Notes under the pieces: generated by a model
Told to the model about the DNA's origin: nothing
The model's database searches: none
What the model saw: the letters and a program-made list of their open reading frames with translations, nothing else
Made by a program: the position numbers and the translations under genes
Source of the DNA: Chitinophaga pinensis
Lineage (GTDB): Bacteria > Bacteroidota > Bacteroidia > Chitinophagales > Chitinophagaceae
DNA: 7,203 nucleotides
Reading direction: 5' to 3'
Assembly (NCBI GenBank): GCA_945872805.1
Contig: CAMCBE010000100.1
Span: forward strand, 1 to 7,203
In this document: in pieces, positions 1 to 6,581 of the stretch
Numbering within the stretch: the stretch's first letter is position 1
Layout of the letters: each line of letters begins with the position of its first letter

Positions 1-304
1 TTGGTGGATGTTTCTGTTTCTGCCAATCCATTTTCTAATGGGCCCTATTCAGGGGGCTGTTGTTAACTGGGCTGGACATAAATATGGCTACAGAAACTTT
101 CCAGACGAGAAGGATCACTCAAAAAACACATTGATTTTTGATTTTTTAATGCTGGGTGAGTTGTTTCAAAATAATCATCACCACGCAGGGGCCCGAGCTA
201 ATTTTGCTGCCAAATGGTGGGAGTTTGACCCCGTTTACCCAATTATAAAGTTATTTGATAAGCTAGGTATGATTAAGCTAATTCCGCTTAAATCCAACTC
301 CTAA
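1..304 (+). CDS. Acyl-CoA (delta-9 type) fatty acid desaturase, C-terminal part
   Basis: This is the 3' end of a membrane di-iron fatty acid desaturase, which puts a cis double bond into a saturated acyl chain and so adjusts membrane fluidity. The reading frame is open from base 2 (Trp-Trp-Met...) and ends at TAA 302-304, so the start lies outside the window; the ATG at base 8 is internal. A hydrophobic stretch leads into GPIQGAVVNWAGHKYGYRNF, which matches the conserved Asn-x-x-x-His-x-x-Gly-x-Arg region of acyl-CoA desaturases. The third histidine box follows as QNNHHHAG, and the tail ANFAAKWWEFDP is typical of Bacteroidota members. The histidines seen are iron ligands in this family; the first two boxes are out of view. 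Whether the acyl donor is CoA, ACP or lipid cannot be told. There is an 84-base gap to the next gene with no convincing terminator hairpin. Confidence 0.9.
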   Translation, partial: WWMFLFLPIHFLMGPIQGAVVNWAGHKYGYRNFPDEKDHSKNTLIFDFLMLGELFQNNHHHAGARANFAAKWWEFDPVYPIIKLFDKLGMIKLIPLKSNS

Positions 305-388
305 TACTACAACGTTTTCTGCTTTTCTCCCTCGATAAAAGGATAGTTTATGCTAATTTAGTACTCTATTCATTTTATCTATTCTTCT

Positions 389-1873
389 ATGCTGACACTG
401 AACAGGGCGAATCTCTCCGCAATAAACTCAAATCCTTCACTTGTTTTTCCAACAGCTGAACAGCTGGTGTACCCAGAAAGAATCATTCAATTTGGAACCG
501 GTGTTTTGTTAAGGGGATTACCTGATTATTATGTTGATGAGGCTAATAGGCATGGTCAATTCAATGGTCGTATTGTAGTCGTTAAATCCACATCGAGTGG
601 CGACACTTCGGCTTTTTCAGCACAAGATGGCTTGTATACCATTTCTGTCAAAGGCATTTCTAATGGAGAAACTATAGAGAAATCAATCATTAATTCTTCA
701 ATCAGCAGAGTAGTTGTTGCTCAGGAGGAATGGACCGATATTTTAAATTGTGCTGAGAATCTCGCTATACAAATTGTTATATCAAATACTACCGAAGTAG
801 GCATTGCATATGTAGAGGAGAAAATCGGCATTGATGCTCCGAAATCTTACCCTGGAAAATTATTAGCTTATTTACTCCGTCGCTATGATTTTTTTAAGGG
901 CATGCCATCTGCAGGATTAGTTATTATCCCAACAGAATTAATCCCCCATAATGCTGATAAGCTACTTGAAATTTTACTTCGATTAGCTGAGTTTAATGAA
1001 TGTTCAGTTGAATTTATTGAATGGTTGAAGTCTTCAAATTATTTTTGTAATTCTTTGGTAGACAGAATTGTCCCCGGGATGTTATCAGCGGAGCAAAAGT
1101 TAGCTGCAGAAAAATCACTTGGATATACGGATGATTTAATGATCATGGCAGAGCCATTTAATCTTTGGGCTATAGAATCAGCTTCTGAACATGTGAAGTC
1201 AATTCTGTCATTTGCTCAGTCATCTCCAGGTTGTGTAGTAGTTCCAACTATTGAGAAATTTAAAGAATTAAAGCTGAGAATTTTAAATGGGTCACATACC
1301 TTTTCTTGTTCTCTAGCCATATTACATGGAAATGATTTAGTGAGGAAGTCAATGAGCGATTCCTATATGTCTTCTTTTATAAGCTCATTGATGTTCGATG
1401 AAATTGTACCTGCCTTAGTTTCTTCATCAATACCTTATGAAGACGCATTAGCGTTTGCCTCGAATGTTAAGGACCGTTTTTCCAATCCATTCATAGATCA
1501 TAAATGGTCTTCTATTTCTGTTCAAATGTCTTCTAAGATGAAAATGAGGAATGTTCCACTCATCAAGATGCATTATCAAAAACACAATTCAGCCCCTAGC
1601 AGCATGTGTTTAGGATTTGCCGCTTTTTTGCTTTTTATGCGTTCTGAAAAAAATGAAACAGGACAATATATTGGAAAGTATAAGCAATACACATATCAAA
1701 TCACCGATGATAACGCCAATTATTTTTCAACTCTATGGCATGAAAATCAACCAGAAGAACTCGTTGCACTATGTCTGGCAGATCAATCATTTTGGGGAGA
1801 TGAATTAAGTCAATACAATGGATTTTCCGCAGCTGTCCTCACTCATTTGATTGAATTACTAGGGAAAGAATAA
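389..1873 (+). CDS. uxaB: Tagaturonate reductase-like (mannitol dehydrogenase family) NAD-dependent oxidoreductase
   Basis: This 494-residue protein belongs to the long-chain polyol/mannitol dehydrogenase family and most resembles UxaB (altronate oxidoreductase), which reduces D-tagaturonate to D-altronate with NADH in galacturonate breakdown in the cytosol. The N-terminal nucleotide-binding loop is IIQFGTGVLLRGLPDYY (about residues 32-48), the form usual in Bacteroidota UxaB proteins, followed by GRIVVVKST. The family catalytic signature Lys-x4-Asn-x2-His is intact as K295, N300 and H303 in KLRILNGSH. Length fits the family (about 480-500). The ATG at 389 is chosen because it places the Rossmann loop at the normal distance; no Shine-Dalgarno is visible. 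Two stop codons stand in tandem (TAATAA, 1871-1876). It is followed 12 bases later by the PepSY gene. No uxaA or uxaC is in the window, so related substrates (fructuronate, mannitol, other sugar acids) remain possible. Confidence 0.85.
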   Translation: MLTLNRANLSAINSNPSLVFPTAEQLVYPERIIQFGTGVLLRGLPDYYVDEANRHGQFNGRIVVVKSTSSGDTSAFSAQDGLYTISVKGISNGETIEKSIINSSISRVVVAQEEWTDILNCAENLAIQIVISNTTEVGIAYVEEKIGIDAPKSYPGKLLAYLLRRYDFFKGMPSAGLVIIPTELIPHNADKLLEILLRLAEFNECSVEFIEWLKSSNYFCNSLVDRIVPGMLSAEQKLAAEKSLGYTDDLMIMAEPFNLWAIESASEHVKSILSFAQSSPGCVVVPTIEKFKELKLRILNGSHTFSCSLAILHGNDLVRKSMSDSYMSSFISSLMFDEIVPALVSSSIPYEDALAFASNVKDRFSNPFIDHKWSSISVQMSSKMKMRNVPLIKMHYQKHNSAPSSMCLGFAAFLLFMRSEKNETGQYIGKYKQYTYQITDDNANYFSTLWHENQPEELVALCLADQSFWGDELSQYNGFSAAVLTHLIELLGKE

Positions 1874-1885
1874 TAAAAACTGGGT

Positions 1886-2644
1886 TTGGCTAAAAGTAAC
1901 CATTACTACATCCGTAAGTCGCATCGGTATCTCGGGGTTTTACTCGGAATACAGTTTCTATGTTGGACTATTGGCGGGCTTTATTTTAGTTGGACTAACA
2001 TGCATGAAATACATGGAGATAGCCAAAGGCGACAGCCACCTTTGTTTTCTGCTTCTATTCAATTGGTCTCTCCTACTTCAGCGCTTGATTCAATCAAAAA
2101 AATGCACAAACTAGATTCATTAGTTTCCATTCAGCTAATCGATATATTGGGTAAACCTTTTTATCAAATCCGGTGTATGGAAGTGATGGGCTCTAATGCT
2201 CCGCCTTCGAGCAAGTCAATGTTGATGAATCATCTGGCTGATGCCTCTACTGGAGTGCTTCGACCGCCACTGAATAAATTGGAATCCATTAATGTAGCCA
2301 AGCGATATTTTAATGGATTGCCCCAGGTAAAGAACGTGGAATTCATAACCAATACCCACGGACATCATGAATACCGCGATAATCCACTTCCTGCTTATGC
2401 CATAACTTTTCAAGACCCCGCTAGTACTACTGTCTATGTTGCTTCTGAATTAGGAACAGTACAGAAATTTAGAAATAATGGATGGCGTGTTTTTGATTTT
2501 CTTTGGATGCTACATACTATGGATTATAAAGGCAGGGATTATTTATCCAATATGTTATTGCGAACATTTTCCATCGTTGGCCTGATTACCATTTTAAGCG
2601 GGTTTGCTTTGTTTTTTGTAAGCAGTAAATGGTTTAGAAAATAA
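1886..2644 (+). CDS. PepSY-family membrane protein
   Basis: This 252-residue protein looks like the single-unit PepSY membrane proteins common in Bacteroidota. A first transmembrane helix (about residues 15-36) follows the motif KSHRYLG and ends in GGLYFSW. A soluble region of about 190 residues comes next and should lie in the periplasm. It contains a stretch like the PepSY fold (AKRYF...VKNVEF, then AYAITFQDP...VYVASELGTVQ) and ends in WMLHTMDYKGRD. A second helix (about 227-247) closes the protein, with a basic end KWFRK. The role is unknown; related PepSY-TM proteins are linked to iron or redox functions, but nothing here proves that. The start is taken as TTG at 1886: the frame is closed by TAA at 1874-1876, the only other upstream option is CTG at 1880, and the first internal ATG would remove helix 1. 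It sits 12 bases after uxaB in the same frame, so co-transcription is likely. Confidence 0.75.
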   Translation: MAKSNHYYIRKSHRYLGVLLGIQFLCWTIGGLYFSWTNMHEIHGDSQRRQPPLFSASIQLVSPTSALDSIKKMHKLDSLVSIQLIDILGKPFYQIRCMEVMGSNAPPSSKSMLMNHLADASTGVLRPPLNKLESINVAKRYFNGLPQVKNVEFITNTHGHHEYRDNPLPAYAITFQDPASTTVYVASELGTVQKFRNNGWRVFDFLWMLHTMDYKGRDYLSNMLLRTFSIVGLITILSGFALFFVSSKWFRK

Positions 2645-2665
2645 GCTTTGTGTAGACTTTACGCT

Positions 2666-3037
2666 TTAATTTTCCTCAATATGTAACGCATGATAGAGGC
2701 GGTGAATCGCAGGGGCAAGTATAATTCCAATATTAGTAATAAATACTATTCCGCTAAACAATGCATAAAAACTGCTGAATAGTTTTCCCGAACTTGTTTT
2801 GATTTCAATTACAGGCCCCATGCCACTGAGAATCATAGAAGCGTTGTGTAAGGCATCAATCCAATCTGCTGGAGCAAGATAATGGTAGCCTATTACTCCT
2901 ATAAGTAGACAGAGACACAGTATAATGGATGATATAGTGAAATTCCAAGCTATCCTTTTGTAAAAAACCCTGCTGCTTGCTAATGCTTGTTTTTTACTTT
3001 CGTAACTAACGAAATTCTTAATGGGAGAGGTATTCAT
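2666..3037 (-). CDS. Small two-helix membrane protein resembling a K+ channel pore unit with a non-standard filter
   Basis: This 123-residue protein is read from ATG at 3037-3035 to TAA at 2668-2666. It has a basic cytosolic N-terminus, a first hydrophobic helix (about residues 31-53), a short amphipathic segment DWIDALHNASMIL (58-70), the loop SGMGPV (71-76), a Ser/Gly-rich link TSSGKLF (81-87) and a second helix (about 86-108). It ends in a His-rich tail with H112, H116 and H119. The order helix, re-entrant segment, Gly-x-Gly loop, GKLF and second helix is that of Ion_trans_2 (two-transmembrane K+ channel) pore modules, but the TVGYG filter is replaced by LSGMGP. I recognise the overall type as an uncharacterised conserved membrane protein; channel activity is an inference. 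It converges with the PepSY gene (21-base gap) and diverges from the Gfo/Idh/MocA gene (79-base gap), so it likely has its own promoter in 3038-3116. Confidence 0.75.
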   Translation of the reverse strand: MNTSPIKNFVSYESKKQALASSRVFYKRIAWNFTISSIILCLCLLIGVIGYHYLAPADWIDALHNASMILSGMGPVIEIKTSSGKLFSSFYALFSGIVFITNIGIILAPAIHRLYHALHIEEN

Positions 3038-3116
3038 CTCATGAAATTATCAAAGAATTTTCAGTCTATCTATCATATGCTTTCTTTATCTTTAAATTCA
3101 ATCAATTTTTCTTCAT

Positions 3117-4385
3117 ATGAAGTCCAATTCACAGAATAGCAGGCGTAAGTTTTTGCGCAATACAACAGCCATCGTTGCAGGTTTTTCAATTGTTCCCCGA
3201 CATGTTTTGGGCAGAGGATTTATTCCTCCAAGCGATCAACTTACTAAGGGTATCATTGGTATGGGAGGAATGGGAATGGGGCACATTCATTATGCAGGTA
3301 CACGTGTTGTGGCTGTATGTGATGTAGACAAAAATCATCTTCAAGACGCTGTACAAACTATTGGAGGTGGAGTGAAAGCCTTTCATGATCATCGCGAGTT
3401 AATTGCTTTGCCTGAAGTGGATATAGTGCATATAGCAACGCCACCTCATTGGCATGGATTGATGTCGATTCATGCAGCTCAAGCGGGTAAAGATATTTGG
3501 TGTGAGAAGCCAATGACTCATACAATTGGCGAAGGAAAGCGAGTAGTGGAAGCCGTTAAGCAATATGGAAATATGTTTCGTTTAAATACTTGGTTTAGGT
3601 TTGAAAGTAATTTCTATGGTATGGATACCACTGTAAGGCCCATCAAAAAATTGGTTCAGTCTGGGTTACTAGGTTGGCCATTGACGGTAACCATCAGTAA
3701 GACTACTGGATTTGACTGGAAATTTTATTGGGTTGGAAAGACTAAGTTGGAAACTCAACCTGTTCCTGCCGAACTTGATTATGACCGTTGGCTTGGTCCT
3801 GCTCCATTTAAGCCATACAATGAACACCGAGTACATCAAACCTTTAGAGGCTATTGGGATTATGATGGGGGTGGCTTAGGTGATATGGGTCAGCATTACA
3901 TCGACCCCGTTCAGTATTTTCTTGGGAAAGATGATACAAGTCCTATCTCCGTTGAAGTAGATGCAGAGCAACAACATCCAGATGCATGCGGTACATTTAG
4001 AAAGCTAACTTTTACTTATGAGGATGGCTGCAAAATTATTTTAGATGGTGTAGCCGATGAACCAAATGTGCCATACATTGAAGGACCTCAGGGTAAACTC
4101 TATGCGGGCTTTAAATCTGACATACCAAACCTAAAGGAAAAATTAGCTATGATGCCAGATCCTGAACCACAGGTAACGGATTTTATAGAGTCTGTTAAAT
4201 ACAGAACACCCTTTGCATTAAATGAATCAAATGGATTCAGATCGTGTACAATCATTAATATGGGTAAAATCGCATTGCAACTTGGAAGGTCATTGAAATT
4301 TGATCCTGTTGCATTGTCTTTTATCAACGATGACGAGGCAAACAAAATGATCGATCTACCTGTGCGTTCACCTTGGAATATCTAA
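3117..4385 (+). CDS. Tat-exported Gfo/Idh/MocA family sugar oxidoreductase
   Basis: This 422-residue NAD(P)-dependent sugar or glycoside dehydrogenase has a twin-arginine signal, SRRKFLR at residues 8-14, followed by a short hydrophobic stretch (TAIVAGFSIV). It should therefore be exported folded, with its nucleotide bound. The Rossmann fold starts at about residue 45 with GIIGMGGMGMGH, and the second-strand acidic end is VAVCDVD (65-71). The Gfo/Idh/MocA signature EKP is at 130-132, with K131 the expected catalytic lysine. The C-terminal domain carries GGGLGDMGQHYIDP (251-264), giving the Asp-x3-His pair D256 and H260, equivalent to the catalytic pair of inositol dehydrogenase. All key residues are present. 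The gene stops 17 bases before the DUF1080 gene, which suggests an operon and a role in making or using 3-keto sugars. The exact substrate cannot be read from the sequence. The ATG at 3117 is chosen because it sits right before the Tat motif. Confidence 0.9.
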   Translation: MKSNSQNSRRKFLRNTTAIVAGFSIVPRHVLGRGFIPPSDQLTKGIIGMGGMGMGHIHYAGTRVVAVCDVDKNHLQDAVQTIGGGVKAFHDHRELIALPEVDIVHIATPPHWHGLMSIHAAQAGKDIWCEKPMTHTIGEGKRVVEAVKQYGNMFRLNTWFRFESNFYGMDTTVRPIKKLVQSGLLGWPLTVTISKTTGFDWKFYWVGKTKLETQPVPAELDYDRWLGPAPFKPYNEHRVHQTFRGYWDYDGGGLGDMGQHYIDPVQYFLGKDDTSPISVEVDAEQQHPDACGTFRKLTFTYEDGCKIILDGVADEPNVPYIEGPQGKLYAGFKSDIPNLKEKLAMMPDPEPQVTDFIESVKYRTPFALNESNGFRSCTIINMGKIALQLGRSLKFDPVALSFINDDEANKMIDLPVRSPWNI

Positions 4386-4402
4386 CACTACAAACCAATT
4401 TC

Positions 4403-6529
4403 ATGAAAAAAATAGTTATCCTTCTATTAATTGTTTCTACCTCTGTTGCACATCTTTTCGGGCAATCTAATTTGGTTTCTGAAACTATTAATGTATTTCC
4501 CTACCAAAAAGCTAATGAAGTAACTGCATCGTTAGCAAGCATGGAAAATTGGAATAAGAAAGAGTGGAAGTCGTTAATCAAAATGCTTAATGATGATTCA
4601 TTGAAAATCACTTCAACTTATGCGCTGAATGCATTTATTAATCATGTTGCAACAGATCCAGCTAAAGCAAAGGCTACTGCTGTTTTTTTAGTAGGAGGAC
4701 TTTCTTCTGCAAATACATATTATGCAAAGCAATTTATTATTCAGCGACTAGGACTTCTTGGTGATGATGTTGCTGTAAAACCACTCGCTGGTTTACTTTC
4801 TAATGATATATATGCAGGCGATGCAGCAAGAGCATTAGCTAGTTTAAAAACTTCTATGGCTATAGAGGTATTAAAAAATGGGTTGACGAAAGCAGATGAA
4901 AATGTAAGAAGACATATAAAAGCTGCATTAGAGAATGTGAACAGACCGGTAACCATTTTAAAGTCGGCATCATCTGAAAATACTGTATTTGAAAATCCAG
5001 TTCAGCATTTATTACGCCTGCAAGACCGAATGGGTGTAGCAAGTAATCCTTTACAAAAGCGAAGCATTCTTGCTGAAGCTGAATTGATTCCTGGATATGG
5101 AGCATTTATGTTTGTTAGCAAGTCACTTGCTGATACAGAAGTGAATAAATCAGCTTCATTAATAGCGGCCAGACTTGCATTGCGAGATTCTAAGATTCGA
5201 GGAAGGGAAGTTATTTCAGCATTAGAGAAAGCGGTAAAGTTGATTGATGGTGAAGACAGCGCATTGATTGTTTCAAAACTTACACCTTATATCGAAGCGA
5301 TGCCTTATGACAATGGATTTGTTTCTCTTTTTAATGGCAAAGATTTATCTGGTTGGAAGGCATTGGTAGGTAATCCAATTAGTAGGTCTAAGATGACAGA
5401 AAAAGAACTTCAAGATGCTCAACAAAAAGCGAATGAAAGTATACAAGGTGACTGGATAGTAAAGGATGGATTGTTGCTTTTTACAGGCCATGGAGATAAC
5501 CTTGCTACTACTAAGCAATATGGAGATTTTGAACTATTTGTGGATTGGAAAATTACAGAACAAGGCGATGCTGGTATTTATTTGCGCGGTACTCCTCAAG
5601 TTCAAATTTGGGATACAAGTAGGGTGGAAGTTGGTGCACAAGTTGGTTCAGGCGGTTTGTATAACAATCAAAAAAATGAGCGTATTCCATTGGTGGTGGC
5701 TGATAATAAGATTGGAGAGTGGAATACCTTTCATATCATAATGATTGGAGATAAAGTAACCGTTTACTTAAATGGAAAGTTGGTTGTTAATAATGTAGTG
5801 CTTGAAAATTATTGGGATCATAATCTTCCCCTCTTCATTAAAGAACAAATTGAATTGCAAGCCCATGGTACATATGTAGCGTATCGAAATATTTATTTGA
5901 GAGAGATTACTAGCGACTACACCATTGCGCTTTCAGAAGAAGAAAAAAAACAAGGATTTATTTCTCTTTTTGATGGTAGTAATCTCGACCAATGGGTAGC
6001 AAATAATACGGGGTATCTTGTGGAAGAAGGGGTGATTACATCTCATCCTGAAAACGAAGACGGCGGTAATCTCTATACAAAAGCTGAATTCGCAAACTTT
6101 GAATACCGATTCGAGTTCCAATTAACGCCATCAGCAAATAACGGATTGGGTATTCGTACACCTTTAGAAGGAGATGCTGCATATGTTGGAATGGAATTAC
6201 AGATTTTAGATAACGAAGCAGACATGTACAAAAGCCTAAGTCCATATCAATACCATGGCTCTGTGTATGGTGTTATTCCATCAAAAAGAGGATACCTAAA
6301 GCCAATAGGAGAGTGGAACCAACAAGAAGTAATTGCAAATGGTTCAAAGATTAAAGTTACTTTAAATGGACAAGTGATACTGGAGGGCGATATAAAAGAA
6401 GCGTCTAAGAATGGCACAGTTGACCATAATCAACATCCAGGATTGTTAAATAAAACTGGTCATATCGGTTTTCTCGGCCATGGTGATGTGGTGCGATTCA
6501 GAAATATTCGCATTAAGAAATTGAAATAA
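4403..6529 (+). CDS. Secreted HEAT-like protein with two DUF1080 (3-keto-disaccharide hydrolase family) domains
   Basis: This 708-residue exported protein starts with a Sec signal peptide (Met-Lys-Lys, hydrophobic core to about residue 19, likely cleavage after G20 in LFGQS); there is no lipobox cysteine. Residues about 30-300 are all-helical, with HEAT-like repeats clearest at 105-180 (RLGLLGDDVAVKPLAGLL, then ALASLKT...). Two DUF1080 jelly-roll domains follow. The first (about 304-502) opens with FVSLFNGKDLSGW and has DAGIYLRG (389-396), VQIWD (400-404) and GSGGLYNN (415-422). The second (about 518-706) opens with FISLFDGSNLDQW and has GLGIRTP (581-587), ELQILDN (598-604) and YQYHGSVYG (615-623). 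Family members cleave 3-keto glycosides, and others are assigned to beta-glucan or glycan binding. The ATG at 4403 is chosen over one 30 bases upstream, which overlaps the preceding gene and would bury the signal peptide. It is the probable partner of the upstream oxidoreductase. Confidence 0.88.
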   Translation: MKKIVILLLIVSTSVAHLFGQSNLVSETINVFPYQKANEVTASLASMENWNKKEWKSLIKMLNDDSLKITSTYALNAFINHVATDPAKAKATAVFLVGGLSSANTYYAKQFIIQRLGLLGDDVAVKPLAGLLSNDIYAGDAARALASLKTSMAIEVLKNGLTKADENVRRHIKAALENVNRPVTILKSASSENTVFENPVQHLLRLQDRMGVASNPLQKRSILAEAELIPGYGAFMFVSKSLADTEVNKSASLIAARLALRDSKIRGREVISALEKAVKLIDGEDSALIVSKLTPYIEAMPYDNGFVSLFNGKDLSGWKALVGNPISRSKMTEKELQDAQQKANESIQGDWIVKDGLLLFTGHGDNLATTKQYGDFELFVDWKITEQGDAGIYLRGTPQVQIWDTSRVEVGAQVGSGGLYNNQKNERIPLVVADNKIGEWNTFHIIMIGDKVTVYLNGKLVVNNVVLENYWDHNLPLFIKEQIELQAHGTYVAYRNIYLREITSDYTIALSEEEKKQGFISLFDGSNLDQWVANNTGYLVEEGVITSHPENEDGGNLYTKAEFANFEYRFEFQLTPSANNGLGIRTPLEGDAAYVGMELQILDNEADMYKSLSPYQYHGSVYGVIPSKRGYLKPIGEWNQQEVIANGSKIKVTLNGQVILEGDIKEASKNGTVDHNQHPGLLNKTGHIGFLGHGDVVRFRNIRIKKLK

Positions 6530-6532
6530 ATT

Positions 6533-6581
6533 AATTCAGTGAAGATTGTTCATCGATATCTGAATCAATTTTCACTGAATT
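6533..6581. terminator. Bidirectional hairpin terminator between convergent genes
   Basis: A perfect 11-base inverted repeat, AATTCAGTGAA (6533-6543) and TTCACTGAATT (6571-6581), frames this intergenic gap. The stem can extend inward by five more pairs (GATTG at 6544-6548 with CAATT at 6566-6570, one of them G-T). After a one-base bulge (T6565), it gains four more (TTCA at 6549-6552 with TGAA at 6561-6564), leaving an eight-base loop. On the + strand it is followed by the T-rich run TTTATTTTTC. On the minus strand it begins directly after the aspS stop codon and is followed by a weaker A/T-rich tract. It lies 3 bases after the DUF1080 gene's stop, so it probably ends transcription from both sides. 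The stem is AT-rich for a terminator, but it is long. Confidence 0.8.

Noticed and set aside
305..388. Terminator or promoter between the desaturase and uxaB
   Set aside because: Only a three-base TCC/GGA pairing and loose A/T-rich motifs are present; nothing that stands above background.
2216..2413. Antisense open frame within the PepSY gene
   Set aside because: No family features, and the + strand frame has clear membrane helices and family motifs; a shadow.
2643..2666. AAGC...GCTT inverted repeat between the convergent PepSY and channel-like genes as a terminator
   Set aside because: Only four pairs with a 16-base loop and no T-run on either side; too weak to call.
3087..3094. TATCTTTA upstream of the oxidoreductase gene as a Bacteroidota -7 promoter element (TAnnTTTG)
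   Set aside because: The last base does not match, and no TTG-type -33 element sits at the right distance; in AT-rich DNA this is expected by chance.
3074..3119. Two CATATG palindromes in the divergent intergenic region as an operator pair
   Set aside because: Six-base palindromes of A/T-rich type, and the second overlaps the start codon; there is no extended symmetry around them.
4373..4402. Upstream in-frame ATG that would add ten residues to the DUF1080 protein
   Set aside because: It overlaps the end of the oxidoreductase gene and would place a non-signal stretch before a textbook Met-Lys-Lys signal peptide at 4403.
5466..5741. A 91-codon open frame inside the DUF1080 gene in another frame
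   Set aside because: It is Cys/Leu/Trp-rich with no recognisable domain and lies fully inside a well-supported gene; a frame shadow.
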